The notes: generated by a model not told the origin, from the sequence alone. 64,000 nt of DNA from Ruegeria atlantica (GCA_013032095.1 WQBJ01000008.1:89756-153755), one strand, 5' to 3'. Shown: positions 25,883 to 36,453, numbered from the stretch's first letter. Translations and numbers: made by a program.

Positions 25883-26211
25883 TCCCAGGCGAAATCTTCC
25901 CGGCAGACGGAATGCTGACGCTCAATGCCGGGCGCAGCGGGAGGCTCGTGATGGTGGCCAACACCGGCGACCGCCCTGTGCAGGTCGGCAGTCACTACCA
26001 CTTTGCCGAGGCCAATCCGGCGCTGGATTTCGATCGCTATGCGGCCTTGGGAATGCGCCTGGATATTCCAGCCGGAACCGCCGTTCGCTTCGAGCCGGGG
26101 CAGATGCGCGAAGTCATACTCGTGCCTTATGGCGGTCGACGCCACATTTACGGTTTCAACAAACATATAATGGGGGCTCTGAAAAATGCCGGGCAAGATC
26201 AGTCGGAGTGA
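25879..26211 (+). CDS. ureB: Urease subunit beta
   Basis: A 110-residue structural subunit. [44 protein letters not shown] and [18 protein letters not shown] are standard UreB. Its start overlaps the small His-rich gene and its end overlaps ureC by 26 bp. Confidence 0.97.
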   Translation: MIPGEIFPADGMLTLNAGRSGRLVMVANTGDRPVQVGSHYHFAEANPALDFDRYAALGMRLDIPAGTAVRFEPGQMREVILVPYGGRRHIYGFNKHIMGALKNAGQDQSE

Positions 26212-27946
26212 CTATGCCGCAATGTTCGGTCCGACCGTGGGTGACAAAGTGCGCCTGGCCGACACGGACCTGATCATCGAGGTGGAAAGAGACCTGATCG
26301 TTGATCGTGCAACCGCTGCCTGGTTCAGCGAAACGGGCCATCGCGAAGACGTTTATGGTGAAGAGGTCAAGTTCGGCGGCGGCAAGGTCATCCGCGACGG
26401 AATGGGGCAGTCTCAAGCCACACGCGCCGAGGGGGCCGTGGATACGGTTATCACCAACGCGCTGATCGTGGATCACGCGGGCATCTACAAAGCGGATGTG
26501 GGTCTGAAAGACGGGCGCATTGCCAAGATCGGCAAAGCCGGCAATCCCGATACACAACCAGGCGTCGATATCATCATCGGCCCGGGCACCGAGATCATTG
26601 CAGGTGAGGGGCGCATCCTGACGGCTGGTGGCTTCGACAGCCATATCCACTTCATCTGCCCGCAGCAGATCGAGGATGCGCTGCATTCCGGACTAACCAC
26701 CATGCTGGGCGGTGGCACCGGTCCGGCGCATGGGACTCTGGCCACCACCTGCACGCCCGGCCCCTGGCATATCGGACGGATGCTTCAGGCGGCGGATGCC
26801 TTCCCGATGAACCTCGCCTTTGCGGGGAAAGGCAACGCCTCACTGCCCGCAGCGATTGAGGAACAGGTCAAGGCCGGGGCCTGCGCCCTGAAACTGCACG
26901 AAGATTGGGGCACGACCCCTGCCGCCATCGACTGCTGCCTCTCGGTGGCCGACGCGATGGACGTGCAGGTGATGATACACACCGATACGCTGAACGAGTC
27001 CGGTTTCGTCGAAAATACAGTGGCCGCCATGAAAGGCCGCACGATCCACGCCTTTCACACCGAAGGCGCTGGCGGCGGCCATGCCCCGGACATCATCAAA
27101 ATCTGTGGTGAGAACCACGTTCTGCCCTCCTCCACCAACCCGACACGCCCCTTCACCGTAAACACGGTCGAGGAACACCTGGATATGTTGATGGTCTGCC
27201 ACCACCTCGACAAATCCATACCCGAGGACGTGGCCTTTGCCGAAAGCCGTATCCGGCGTGAGACAATCGCGGCCGAGGATATCCTGCACGATATGGGGGC
27301 GTTCTCGATCATCGCCTCGGACAGTCAAGCCATGGGCCGGGTCGGAGAGGTGCTGATCCGCACCTGGCAAACCGCCGACAAGATGAAGAAACAACGGGGG
27401 CGTTTAGCTGAGGAAACCGGCGACAACGACAACCTGCGCGTTCGCCGCTATATCGCGAAATACACCATCAACCCGGCCATAGCCCACGGCCTCAGTCATC
27501 AGATCGGCAGTATCGAGGAAGGCAAGCGCGCCGATCTGGTTCTTTGGAACCCTGCATTTTTTGGCGTAAAGCCTGAGATGGTTCTGCTGGGGGGCACAAT
27601 TGCTTGCGCGCAGATGGGCGATCCAAATGCCTCGATTCCGACTCCACAGCCGGTTTACAGCCGCCCAATGTTTGGGGCCTATGGCCGCTCGGTCGAACAT
27701 TCAGCGATCACTTTTGTCTCCGAAGCCGCGCAGGCGGAGGGGATCGGTGATACTCTGGGACTGGCGAAACAGACTGTCGCCGTTCAAAACACACGCAATA
27801 TCGGCAAGCACGACCTGCTGCTCAACGACGCGACTCCTGAGATCGACGTCGACCCCGAAACGTACGAAGTCCGAGCAGACGGCGAATTGCTCACCTGCCA
27901 ACCCGCCGAAGTGCTGCCGATGGCGCAGCGCTACTTCATGTTCTGA
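26186..27946 (+). CDS. ureC: Urease subunit alpha (catalytic)
   Basis: A 586-residue nickel hydrolase that splits urea into ammonia and carbamate. The nickel ligands are visible: SHIHF gives His153 and His155, and ALKLHEDWG gives the lysine to be carbamylated at 236. All are offset by 19 from the Klebsiella numbering 134, 136 and 217. The flap region with [22 protein letters not shown] and the ligand-bearing ASDSQAMGR are also present. The protein is slightly longer than the usual 567-570 residues, with the extra residues before the first histidine pair. The start [26 protein letters not shown] is the family start. Confidence 0.97.
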   Translation: MPGKISRSDYAAMFGPTVGDKVRLADTDLIIEVERDLIVDRATAAWFSETGHREDVYGEEVKFGGGKVIRDGMGQSQATRAEGAVDTVITNALIVDHAGIYKADVGLKDGRIAKIGKAGNPDTQPGVDIIIGPGTEIIAGEGRILTAGGFDSHIHFICPQQIEDALHSGLTTMLGGGTGPAHGTLATTCTPGPWHIGRMLQAADAFPMNLAFAGKGNASLPAAIEEQVKAGACALKLHEDWGTTPAAIDCCLSVADAMDVQVMIHTDTLNESGFVENTVAAMKGRTIHAFHTEGAGGGHAPDIIKICGENHVLPSSTNPTRPFTVNTVEEHLDMLMVCHHLDKSIPEDVAFAESRIRRETIAAEDILHDMGAFSIIASDSQAMGRVGEVLIRTWQTADKMKKQRGRLAEETGDNDNLRVRRYIAKYTINPAIAHGLSHQIGSIEEGKRADLVLWNPAFFGVKPEMVLLGGTIACAQMGDPNASIPTPQPVYSRPMFGAYGRSVEHSAITFVSEAAQAEGIGDTLGLAKQTVAVQNTRNIGKHDLLLNDATPEIDVDPETYEVRADGELLTCQPAEVLPMAQRYFMF

Positions 27947-27963
27947 GATACAAGGAGGCCCCG

Positions 27964-28416
27964 ATGACCACCGCGATCAAAACCGCCCGCATCTATCACG
28001 ACCACCATCATTCTCAGGCACACGCCCAGGTTTCGCTGGACTATGACGGACGGTTCCTACGCCGCAAGATGTTGGCAACCGACGACGGAGAGGATTTTCT
28101 GGTCGATCTGGCGCAAACCAAATCGCTGGACCACGGCGGTATTTTGGTCCTGGAAGACGGCCGCGAGATCGAGATCATTGCGGCACCCGAAGACCTGCTG
28201 GAAGTGACCGGCGACAACCTGCTTCGGCTGGCTTGGCATATCGGCAACCGCCACACCCCCTGTCAGATCGAGGAGGACAGACTGTTAATCCAGCACGATC
28301 ACGTCATCCGCGATATGCTCGAGAAGCTCGGGGCAGAAATCCGGGAAACCGTCGAGCCCTTCACCCCTGAAGGCGGCGCTTATGGCCACGGCAGGACTCA
28401 TGGCCACGCCCACTGA
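27964..28416 (+). CDS. ureE: Urease accessory protein UreE (nickel chaperone)
   Basis: A 150-residue nickel metallochaperone. The C-terminal domain has the conserved AWHIGNRHTPCQIEEDRLLIQHDHV with the nickel-binding histidine, and the tail [10 protein letters not shown] is His-rich. Unusually, the N-terminus also has a histidine run (YHDHHHSQAHAQ). A strong AAGGAGG site precedes the ATG. It overlaps ureF by 17-35 bp. Confidence 0.94.
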   Translation: MTTAIKTARIYHDHHHSQAHAQVSLDYDGRFLRRKMLATDDGEDFLVDLAQTKSLDHGGILVLEDGREIEIIAAPEDLLEVTGDNLLRLAWHIGNRHTPCQIEEDRLLIQHDHVIRDMLEKLGAEIRETVEPFTPEGGAYGHGRTHGHAH

Positions 28417-29053
28417 CGCGGATATTCTGACGTTGACGCAATGGCTGTCGCCTGCCTACCCGGTGGGTGGGTTCGCCTATTCGCACGGGCTGGAATGGGC
28501 GATTGAAAGCGGTGCAGTTACCAGCGCGACGAAAACCGGCGAATGGATTGCTGATGTGATCGAACACGGTTCGGGGCGCAACGATTGCATATTCTTGGCC
28601 ATGGCTTACCGGGCGGACACGCCCGAGGCACTGATGGAAGCCGATCAGACTGCGCGCGCATTCAGCGCCTCGTCCGAGCGGTTTTTGGAAACGCACCTGT
28701 TGGGTGAGGCATTTTGCAGTGTCACCTCTGACGTCTGGTCGCTGGAGATGAGAACCCTGACCTACCCGGTTGCCGTTGGCCATGCCGCAGCCACCCGGTC
28801 CCTTCCCCTTGGCTTGACAGCGCAGATGTACCTACAGGCGTTCATGGCCAACCTGGTGGCCTGCGCAACCCGTCTGGTGCCGCTGGGCCAGACCGACGGG
28901 CAGCGACTGATCCGCAATTTGACGCCTCTGAGCCAGCGCGCGGCAACTGACGCGATCAAGGCCGGGCTGGACGATCTGGGATCGACCGCCTTCCTACCTG
29001 ACATCGCGTCGATGAAACATGAAACTCAATACTCAAGGATGTTCCGAACATGA
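28382..29053 (+). CDS. ureF: Urease accessory protein UreF
   Basis: A protein of 217-223 residues that bridges UreD and UreG in nickel loading. [31 protein letters not shown] and [20 protein letters not shown] are typical. Two starts are possible, the ATG at 28382 inside ureE or the ATG at 28400, which has an AGGA site. The stop overlaps the ureG ATG by 4 bp. Confidence 0.93.
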   Translation: MATAGLMATPTDADILTLTQWLSPAYPVGGFAYSHGLEWAIESGAVTSATKTGEWIADVIEHGSGRNDCIFLAMAYRADTPEALMEADQTARAFSASSERFLETHLLGEAFCSVTSDVWSLEMRTLTYPVAVGHAAATRSLPLGLTAQMYLQAFMANLVACATRLVPLGQTDGQRLIRNLTPLSQRAATDAIKAGLDDLGSTAFLPDIASMKHETQYSRMFRT

Positions 29054-29685
29054 ACAACATGAACGGTCCTCTGCGCGTGGGCATCGGCGGCCCGGTGGGC
29101 GCGGGTAAAACCACCCTAACCGCCGCCCTGTCCGAAGCATTGCGCGATAAGGTCTCGGTCGGGGTGATCACCAACGACATTTACACGCGGGAGGACGCCG
29201 AGGCATTGATGCGCATGCAGATTCTGCCGCAGGACCGGATCATCGGCGTGGAAACCGGCGGCTGCCCGCACACGGCAATTCGCGAAGATGCCTCGATCAA
29301 TCTGGCCGCCGTGGCCGAGATGCAGGCCCGTCACCCGGATGTTGAAGTTGTGCTGATCGAAAGCGGTGGCGACAACCTGTCGGCCACGTTCAGCCCCGAA
29401 CTTGCCGATCTCACGCTATACGTCATCGACGTCGCAGCGGGCGAGGAAATACCCCGCAAAGGTGGCCCGGCGATTACAAAATCCGACGTGCTAATCATCA
29501 ACAAAACCGATCTGGCACCGCATGTCGGCGCTTCGCTTGAGGTGATGGACCGCGACGCTACCAGAATGCGCAAAGGCCGACCTTTTGTATTCACTTCGCT
29601 ACGGCAAAAACAGGGGGTGGACGAAATCGTGTCCCTTCTGGCACAGATCGGCGGGCTGAACGTCAACGACACGTTAGAGGTATAG
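29050..29685 (+). CDS. ureG: Urease accessory GTPase UreG
   Basis: A 211-residue SIMIBI-class GTPase that drives nickel insertion. P-loop [41 protein letters not shown] (metal-binding CPH), [17 protein letters not shown] and the guanine motif [11 protein letters not shown] are all present. It is the last gene of the operon; a non-coding stretch and the island boundary follow. Confidence 0.97.
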   Translation: MNNMNGPLRVGIGGPVGAGKTTLTAALSEALRDKVSVGVITNDIYTREDAEALMRMQILPQDRIIGVETGGCPHTAIREDASINLAAVAEMQARHPDVEVVLIESGGDNLSATFSPELADLTLYVIDVAAGEEIPRKGGPAITKSDVLIINKTDLAPHVGASLEVMDRDATRMRKGRPFVFTSLRQKQGVDEIVSLLAQIGGLNVNDTLEV

Positions 29686-30022
29686 CCCCGGCTGCCCCTC
29701 TAACTAACACTATCTAAAGATGGCAGCTGTTACTTCGCTGGTGCGCGGAGGCCTACGCCATTGTCTTTTCCGCCACTTGTGCTCGGAGCAAAAAGCGGCT
29801 GCAAATTCTTCACGCCGCGTGCGATCAATCCCGGTTGTGTACAAGTGACATTTCTCTTCTGCATCCGCTGTTGACGGCGCTATACCCCCTACTGAAAGGC
29901 GTTTCGCTTTCTCACTTAAAGACCCATGTCCTGATCGAAAAAAGATGCACCCACTAACGCAGCATCGAGCTTGGGAACTCCAAACGAGCAAAGCCGCCTT
30001 TCAGCGGTGTGTTCAATAAACG
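29686..30022. other. Non-coding flank between ureG and island boundary
   Basis: No convincing gene. A 93-codon minus-strand frame here has no ribosome site or recognisable domain. The stretch ends at the tRNA-like 22-bp sequence at 30023. Confidence 0.4.
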
Positions 30023-30044
30023 TGGTTGCGGGCGCAGGATTTGA
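30023..30044. repeat. Putative attachment site (copy of tRNA-Met 3' end)
   Basis: TGGTTGCGGG, one variable base, then GCAGGATTTGA. It equals the last 22 bases of the tRNA-Met gene at the right edge (63946-63967) in the same orientation, with 21 of 22 positions identical. It marks the distal end of the inferred island. Confidence 0.8.
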
Positions 30045-30343
30045 CCATTTCCGAACCACTGCACTTGTAAGAAAGCCCAAGTAAACCAAAGGCTAAATTT
30101 AACAAGATCCATCTGCTCGAAAAAACCTGCCAAAATATACATTCGAATTGCAGGCGACCAACAACAATATCGAGAAACAAACCTGCCGTTAATCTCTTTA
30201 GCCTCAATGAAGGTAAGCAACGCAATGCAGACATAGCCTTCCTGCACCTCGGGCGGATAGCAGGCCGCATCCTTTCTTGTTGCTTATCTGTGCCGCAAAT
30301 AACAATCTTCTCTGCATATTCACCAATTTTAGAAAGAAGGGTT

Positions 30344-31990
30344 TTGGTAACCAAAAAGCGTATCGCTATTTTCGCGCAAGGTTCTCGTGGGGACGTTCGA
30401 CCCTATATCGCATTAGCTTTAGGGTTTGCTTGGCACGGTCATGAGGTAACGCTTGCAGCACCCAATGACTTTGAAGATTGGATCAAGAGTTTCGGCCTGA
30501 CATACACCCCTATGGGATCGAATATGCGGGACCTTCTAAACTCGCTTGATATCCAACAGATATTGGCAGGCAATCCACTCGGCATACGGAAAGTTTGGAA
30601 AAGCGTCGCGGTGCCGATGTTGGAAGAGTCTCTGAAGATCATTTGGGAAGTTGGTCAGAATGCCGATATCTTGATTCACCATCCCAAGGTCGTCGGCCCT
30701 GCAGACGTTGCGGAAATCGCCGGAGCACCGGTTGTCCTAGCCTCGCCGGTGCCGATGTTTCCAACTTCGGACTTTCCAATCATCACCATGGCGCGCGATC
30801 TTGGGAAGGCACTCAACAGATTGACTTGGTTGCCACTTCGATGGGCGAGAGGTTTTTACGGCCACCATATGTCTAGATGGCGAAAGCAGATTCTCGGTCT
30901 GTCGCGGCAATATCGTCCAGGATCAGGAACTGACCCTTACTACGGTGCCAACCTGCGCCTGATGGGGATTTCCGAAAGGGTGATGCACCGGCCGTCAGAT
31001 TGGGATTCAAAAACAGTTATGACTGGGTACTGGAGACTGCCGAGTAAGCTCGTGCGGTATTTGTTTTATTTTTTTATTTTCCACATCACCTCGGGACCTT
31101 CAGTGGCACAACCCCTGGACGATGGTAATGGCTTTGACGTGCGCGAAAATATCAAAGGTGCGCTCGCAATTTTGGGAATATCGGCTGCACCGAATGAATC
31201 GGCCAGCGTTCTCTTATTGGATAAAAACGTCGCGAATGGAGACGACTATGACCTAAGGGGCGGTCAAATCGGGGGTGGTTTTCGAATTTCGAAAAGCGTT
31301 CCAGTTTATTTGGAAGGGTATTTTGGATTTTCCAACTATGATCCTGTGTTTTTGTTGTCTGGGAGCAGTACACGCACGGACATAGAGTCCTATTGGACTA
31401 GCATTGCTGCCACGGGAGGGGTCGGTTGGCAATTTGATATCAGCGAGAGCTGGAAAGTTCGCCCCATGGTCAATTTTTCAATTGGCCGGGTCCAAAGTGA
31501 CAGTTCAATAGCAGCACATGTTATTAGCAATGCCTTGGAAGAAGATCTGGATTTTCTTAGTGACGGAGGCATAACCGCATTGGGTTATGGGGGATCCTTG
31601 GTTGCCGAATTTAACCGTCGTTGGGCCAGTGACTATGAACTGGACCTTCGGTTCAGACATACGCACATCATTCTGGAGCCGCTGGATACCGATCTTGTTG
31701 GGCAGGCTGAGGCCATATCAACCGTCGCGTGGTCGCGGGTCAGAGTGCCGACGCAGTTTACGGCGTTTTCTCAACCTACCAGATGGGTTGGAGAGGCTTC
31801 GGTTTCTTATATCCCGGGTGATCAGGGGATCGTCTTGGACAGCGAATGGCTGGCGCAACTGGGAGGTGGTGTGGAGCTGGATTATTCCAGAAACGAATTT
31901 GCCTGGATCAAAGAATTTCGACTAATGGCCCGCATTGCGAAAGGTGACAATATCAAAGGGTATTCGGCGGGTATCGCCATAAAGTTCTGA
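30344..31990 (+). CDS. Truncated glycosyltransferase fused to outer-membrane beta-barrel
   Basis: One open frame joins two unrelated parts. Residues 1 to about 233 are the N-terminal half of a GT-B glycosyltransferase of the sterol-glucosyltransferase/MGT type (KKRIAIFAQGSRGDVRPYIALALG, HHPKVVGPADVAEI, ending MTGYWRLPS). The donor-binding C-terminal half is absent. It continues directly into a signal-peptide-like segment (VRYLFYFFIFHITSGPSVAQ) and a barrel of about 290 residues ending IKGYSAGIAIKF, a paralogue of the barrel at 41.6-42.6 kb. A deletion joining two genes is the simplest origin. The TTG at 30344 has a GAAGG site; an in-frame GTG at 31052 could start the barrel alone. The transferase half is unlikely to be active. 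Confidence 0.75.
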   Translation: MVTKKRIAIFAQGSRGDVRPYIALALGFAWHGHEVTLAAPNDFEDWIKSFGLTYTPMGSNMRDLLNSLDIQQILAGNPLGIRKVWKSVAVPMLEESLKIIWEVGQNADILIHHPKVVGPADVAEIAGAPVVLASPVPMFPTSDFPIITMARDLGKALNRLTWLPLRWARGFYGHHMSRWRKQILGLSRQYRPGSGTDPYYGANLRLMGISERVMHRPSDWDSKTVMTGYWRLPSKLVRYLFYFFIFHITSGPSVAQPLDDGNGFDVRENIKGALAILGISAAPNESASVLLLDKNVANGDDYDLRGGQIGGGFRISKSVPVYLEGYFGFSNYDPVFLLSGSSTRTDIESYWTSIAATGGVGWQFDISESWKVRPMVNFSIGRVQSDSSIAAHVISNALEEDLDFLSDGGITALGYGGSLVAEFNRRWASDYELDLRFRHTHIILEPLDTDLVGQAEAISTVAWSRVRVPTQFTAFSQPTRWVGEASVSYIPGDQGIVLDSEWLAQLGGGVELDYSRNEFAWIKEFRLMARIAKGDNIKGYSAGIAIKF

Positions 31991-32176
31991 CTACTTAAGT
32001 CTGGTTTCTCTGCGCAAGCGTTCAGCTCGGGAGGGGGAACTCCCGAGCTGAACGAGACCTCCCCCCAGTGTTTGATGCTGAGGCTCTTGCCCTCGGTGAG
32101 CAGCATAAGCGTTTGAAACAGCCGTTACCAACACGGCAAGCGTGACAATTACCGCAATCATCCATCGATGTGTCAT
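31991..32176 (-). CDS. Small secreted protein (61 residues)
   Basis: Starts MTHRWMIAVIVTLAVLVTAVSNAYA, a good signal peptide, followed by about 36 polar, Arg-rich residues (AHRGQEPQHQTLGGG). AAGGAGG lies 7 bp upstream of the ATG. Its 3' half is encoded by a 14-bp perfect inverted repeat, so it could be a chance frame over a structured element. Divergent from the TPR regulator gene. No family recognised. Confidence 0.5.
   Translation of the reverse strand: MTHRWMIAVIVTLAVLVTAVSNAYAAHRGQEPQHQTLGGGLVQLGSSPSRAERLRRETRLK
32020..32053. terminator. Strong 14-bp hairpin after the fusion gene
   Basis: GTTCAGCTCGGGAG and CTCCCGAGCTGAAC pair perfectly around a 6-base loop, 30 bp after the plus-strand stop. 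No T run follows on either strand, so it may be a structured 3' end rather than a classical terminator. It overlaps the small minus-strand frame. Confidence 0.6.
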
Positions 32177-32319
32177 CAGTCGCCTCCTTCGATTCAACGT
32201 AAGCATCTCTGGTGGCTCTAAGATGGGGTGGAGAAGGAATTGGCGGTAGGAAGTTACATGTTGCTATACAGTAGTTGTGGTTGACAAAAATTAGTTCGTG
32301 ACAGTGCAGGAGAATAGTC

Positions 32320-33867
32320 GTGGCCGGAAATGTCGACAAAGCGGATATTCTGAAGCAACTGGAACGCATCACGACGTCTGATGGGTTCCCATGCAGTGCA
32401 CGGACAAAGACGTTCCTGGAGCACCTTGTTCATCGAGAGCTTGAAGGCCGTGGTGACGAATTGCGCGGCACTGCATTGGCAATGGACGTCTTTGGAAGAG
32501 GCGCTGAATTTGACCCAAATGCTGATCCGGTAGTTCGGATTGAGGCCGTCAAACTGCGAAAAGCATTAGACTATTACTACCTGACGACAGGGAATAACGA
32601 CCCGGTTTCTATATCTGTCCCCAAGGGGCAGTACCGTCCACTTTTTGAATTTAATTCCCCAAAAACCGAACCGCAGGAGTCGTCTGCAGTGCTCCAAACA
32701 GGGCGGCCCGTTCTCGGGATCACTGCCTTTGACGGCTCGGATACGTCTCGCGCGAAGCTTTTCCGTGAGGGCTTTCCAGAAGAACTGGGTCTTGAACTCG
32801 CACGTTTCACTCATATCCGGGTTCTGACCGGGTATTCAGACAAGAGCCCAGACGGATCTCAGGAGCAAGTCCTAACCCCTTGCGATTATGTTCTGGATGG
32901 TTCAGTGCGGGATAATCAAGCCAACTTGCGCCTGATTGTGAGACTAAAACGGACCGTTGACGGGTCTGTTTTGTGGGCCGACCGGCGTGATATCAATCCG
33001 GACGTCTCGGGTCATTTCAAAGCCCAAGAAGAAATTGCCAAACAATGCGCGGCAAAGTTGGCAGACGCGTATGGGGTTGTCGCTACCGATGCCGCGAGTC
33101 ATCAAACAAACCGCTCGTTAGCCGGGAGTAGTACCTATCAAGCTCTACTGGCCTTTCATGCCCACGTTCGCACCTCTAGATCGGGCAGCTTGCAGCAAAT
33201 GTTGGATTTGGCGCGTTCTGCAATTCAGAACGATGATGCCAGCGGACTGGCCCACGCGCTTATGGCCTTGGGATATGTTGAGGAGGTGGCATTAGGCCAA
33301 AAACGCCTTAGTGCCATCTTGGAACTGGGACAAACTCACGCTGAAAAGGCCGTGGCTCTGGAACCTCAATGCCAAGAAGCTCTGTTTGCAGCGGCGATAT
33401 ATGCGCTACTGGCCAGAGACACCCAAAGGTTCAATCGCTTGATGGACGCAGCGATTCAGGTCAATCCCAACAGTGCCTTATTGATTGCGTTGGCTGGCGC
33501 TTGGATTGCGCTGGTGGGTGATATCAAGCTTGGCGCGGAAATGGTAAAGCAGGCTTTGGATATCAACCCGCTGTTGCCGATCTGGACAAACATCACACTT
33601 TGCTTGGAGGATGTTGAGGACGGAGACTTTGCAACAGCCTCGGATAAGGTGCAGCGGATTGATGCTCGTGAACATGCAGGCGACTGGTTGCTGATAGCAG
33701 CCATTCACGGCTTGGCGGGTGAGACGGAATTGGCAAAGAACGCGCTGTCGAACTTCCCTACTACTCAGTTTTCTCTCGAAGAGTATCTTGATGATCTTCC
33801 TTATGCATCTGGCGTGGTGGAACTGCTGCGGGAAGGCACGAAACGTGCGCGTTCTGTCGAGACCTGA
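32320..33867 (+). CDS. TPR protein with N-terminal helical/winged regulatory domain
   Basis: A 515-residue cytoplasmic protein. The first 110 residues (LERITTSDGFPCSARTKTFLEHLVHRELEGRGDEL, AMDVFGRGAEFDPNADPVVRIEAVKLRKALDYYY, VPKGQYRPLFE) match a domain common at the start of alphaproteobacterial TPR and cyclase-like proteins. A TolB-N/adenylate-cyclase-associated-like middle (about 130-260) follows, then TPR-type helices to the end. It starts with GTG at 32320, with AGGAG 8 bp upstream. No catalytic domain is present. A signalling or regulatory scaffold role is inferred. It is divergent from the small secreted protein. Confidence 0.75.
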   Translation: MAGNVDKADILKQLERITTSDGFPCSARTKTFLEHLVHRELEGRGDELRGTALAMDVFGRGAEFDPNADPVVRIEAVKLRKALDYYYLTTGNNDPVSISVPKGQYRPLFEFNSPKTEPQESSAVLQTGRPVLGITAFDGSDTSRAKLFREGFPEELGLELARFTHIRVLTGYSDKSPDGSQEQVLTPCDYVLDGSVRDNQANLRLIVRLKRTVDGSVLWADRRDINPDVSGHFKAQEEIAKQCAAKLADAYGVVATDAASHQTNRSLAGSSTYQALLAFHAHVRTSRSGSLQQMLDLARSAIQNDDASGLAHALMALGYVEEVALGQKRLSAILELGQTHAEKAVALEPQCQEALFAAAIYALLARDTQRFNRLMDAAIQVNPNSALLIALAGAWIALVGDIKLGAEMVKQALDINPLLPIWTNITLCLEDVEDGDFATASDKVQRIDAREHAGDWLLIAAIHGLAGETELAKNALSNFPTTQFSLEEYLDDLPYASGVVELLREGTKRARSVET

Positions 33868-34053
33868 TCTTGTTTTCACAGCATTGCAGCCGAACAATCA
33901 CAGCCCATACTTCACTTGTTGTCTACTACTTATGAGCACAGAGATTTTTTGACCAACAGTAGATTGGCTGGGGTTGAAAAGTCGAGCTGTGAGAATGGGC
34001 GCGGCGGGAAATTCGTCATCGTCTGGCCTGAACGCGGCGGCCTGAAATCCGCA

Positions 34054-35571
34054 TTACAATTGCTTTTCAATCGGCAACCAACCAGAAACCTTGGCGACCA
34101 GTTTTCGCCAAAGTCCCGCTGATGGCTCTTGAGATAGCGGAGGGTTATTGTCCGAGGCTGTATCTTCCCATTGCAAATTCCCAGCGTCACTAAGTGACAC
34201 CGAGTAAGTGTAGATCGGTAAGGCCGCATCCAACTGCGCTTTGATTTGTTTCGCAAGACTAGGGCTTCGCACCAACATTCCGATTTCCGAGTTTTGCCGG
34301 ATGGACCTGGGATCGACATTTGCAGAACCCACAAACACATAAGTGTCATCAATCAAGGCAATTTTGGTGTGTAGGGTTAGAGGTGTTTCGACGCCTTCTT
34401 TCGAAGGCGGTGCCTTGGCGCGAACCTCAGAGAAGTTAACTCCGGCCTGCAACAGTCGTTTACGATAGCGCGCATAATGACCGTGAGTATAGGGGTGGTT
34501 GGTTGAGGCCAGAGAATTTGTCACGATCGAAACGTCAATTCCTTTGCGGACCAGCCGCTCAAAGTACCCCGCACCGTAGTCCTCTGGAATAAAGTAAGGC
34601 GTAACCACAATTAAATTTTTTTTGGCGCGCCCCAGACTATTATAAAATGCGTCCCCTACAGCAAATGGTCCGGTGCCGGAGGGAGTGCGAAGCTTCCTGA
34701 GGTCATCCGCTACGATATTTACACGGCCATAGTAGATAGGCACCTGACCATTCTTGAGCTGTCTTATGTATTCAGAACCGAGAGCCCGATCGTAAATAGC
34801 AACTTCCTTGTCAAGAACGCGCTTTTGAAACTGTTCATACGCCTCGCTCAGAGGAGCAATGTCGCCATCGTGCATGGCGTCAAAGGGCAGAGACCAGGCA
34901 TCATTCCAATATGTGTCAAAGGTCGCAGACAGTTTCTGAACAGGCTTGCCTGCGACGAAGAGATCAAAATCGGCAAAGTCGTATTGCGTTCCTATACTGA
35001 AATATTCGTCTGCGATGTTTCTGCCGCCCAGAATTGCAAAACTGCCATCCGCGATTGTGATCTTGTTATGCATGCGGCGGTTCACACGGGAAAAATCTAA
35101 CAGGAAATTGACGGCCACAGTGCTATTTCGGGAAAGTGGGTTGAAAACGCGAATTTCCACGTTCGGGTGAGCGTTCAATGACGCGATCTGGTCATCGCGC
35201 GCAGTTGTGAAAACGTCGTCGAATAAGAGCCTGACTTTCACACCACGCTCTGCTGCGGAATACAGGGCCAGCCACATTAATGAACCGGCTAGATCGGGTT
35301 TGATCAGAAACGTTTGCAAGTCAATTGAGCTTTCTGCCGTTTCGATCATCCGTAGCCGCGCGCCGAGCGCATCATTGCCGTCGAATAATGGGGCCATTGC
35401 CAGTACTTGGCTATCGTAGCCCGTGAGGTCGGAAACAACACGTCCAGCACTGGTCCCTTCAGCAGAAATAGCCCGCGAGCTTTCCTTGGGAGTATCGAAC
35501 GGAACATAGGTACAGCCACTCATGAACAGAAGTAGACCACACACGACACAGGCGATTATTGCGGTCTTCAT
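34054..35571 (-). CDS. Phospholipase D-family lipoprotein (ClsC/YmdC-like)
   Basis: A 505-residue protein with a lipoprotein signal (LLLFMSGC, lipid on Cys near residue 19) and two PLD motifs, HNKITIADGSFAILGGRN and HTKIALIDDTYVFVGSANVDPRS. Both HxK(x)4D(x)6G(S/G) cores are intact. The arrangement matches the YmdC/ClsC group, which forms cardiolipin from two phospholipids, but here the protein is lipid-anchored and faces the periplasm. Start MKTAIIA has a GGAGG site; the frame runs 30 codons further upstream without one. A second PLD enzyme lies at 54.3 kb. Confidence 0.9.
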   Translation of the reverse strand: MKTAIIACVVCGLLLFMSGCTYVPFDTPKESSRAISAEGTSAGRVVSDLTGYDSQVLAMAPLFDGNDALGARLRMIETAESSIDLQTFLIKPDLAGSLMWLALYSAAERGVKVRLLFDDVFTTARDDQIASLNAHPNVEIRVFNPLSRNSTVAVNFLLDFSRVNRRMHNKITIADGSFAILGGRNIADEYFSIGTQYDFADFDLFVAGKPVQKLSATFDTYWNDAWSLPFDAMHDGDIAPLSEAYEQFQKRVLDKEVAIYDRALGSEYIRQLKNGQVPIYYGRVNIVADDLRKLRTPSGTGPFAVGDAFYNSLGRAKKNLIVVTPYFIPEDYGAGYFERLVRKGIDVSIVTNSLASTNHPYTHGHYARYRKRLLQAGVNFSEVRAKAPPSKEGVETPLTLHTKIALIDDTYVFVGSANVDPRSIRQNSEIGMLVRSPSLAKQIKAQLDAALPIYTYSVSLSDAGNLQWEDTASDNNPPLSQEPSAGLWRKLVAKVSGWLPIEKQL

Positions 35572-36453
35572 TGGTCCTCCAGTTCGGAAAAAGCTGGTCT
35601 CGCCGCGCGTCCAAGATGGGTTCGTCATTCTTTGAAAACAACTCAACTCAAAGTCCAGCACGTTGGGATCTTGAAGCTAGACGCGCAAGCGAGGATAGGT
35701 CAGAACACCGGTAAGTCAATCGCCGCACCAAGAGCACGCTGGGTGGCAAGCGTAGGTTACGTGGTGTGACTAGGGTTGCTGTATCGAAGAGGTTCTTTGC
35801 TTTCAGGTTGCCGGGCCACGGCCGTGTCTGGGTTAAGAGATCATTCTGATCTTCGCAATGCTTGTCCTCAATTCAGCAACTCCAAGTATGTTAGAATTTC
35901 AAACTCACTCGACCAAGCAATGAATTTTATTTTTTCTTGGGCGGTGGTCCTCGCGATTTGTAGAGGGTGGTCTTGGAGCTTATTTGAGAGGACTTGTCGA
36001 TACCAGCACTGCGACGATCAACGGAATACTACGCGCACTGCAAGAGGAAGGAGTTATACCAAGCGCTCAGTAACTTCTCTCATTCCGACTAAGTTTACGC
36101 GATGTTTCCCAAACACTCTGTCCTAACCTATCATTTCAGATGAGAACGCCGCGTTATGATGGCAGTTCATCGACAGGTCTTAGTCGATACGAATAACAGT
36201 GAGGAACTTTGGCGCTGGTCTTTTGAGGTTAGGATTGCAACGTAAAGTGAGAACCAACCAGCGGCATAATTCGCGTCATTCAAACGCAACCGGCGCTATA
36301 TGCAGCCCTAGCCATGATAGAACAAGAGAGAACCTTTTGTTGCCGGGGAATGAATAATTGATGCATCTTGTCCGAACGCTTGTGGCACTATTAATTGAAC
36401 AGTGTCTCTTGCAGGAACCATACCTTTATGTGTCACAATAGACTGAAATTTGT
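35572..36453. other. Long gap with a possible gene relic
   Basis: About 880 bp without an intact gene. Around 35955-36072 on the plus strand one frame reads VEGGLGAYLRGLVDTSTA, continuing to LRALQEEGVIPSAQ before a stop. This looks like the C-terminal tail of a lost gene, but it has no start. The longest open frame (116 codons, 35776-36126) has an unlikely composition. I see no clear promoter beyond AT-rich stretches before the mscS gene. Confidence 0.35.

Noticed and set aside
29710..29991. 93-codon minus-strand frame after ureG
   Set aside because: No ribosome site or domain; similar basic, Cys-rich translations arise by chance in such gaps.
35776..36126. 116-codon open frame
   Set aside because: Composition rich in Arg, Cys and Trp, no ribosome site, no domain; more likely a shadow over a relic.
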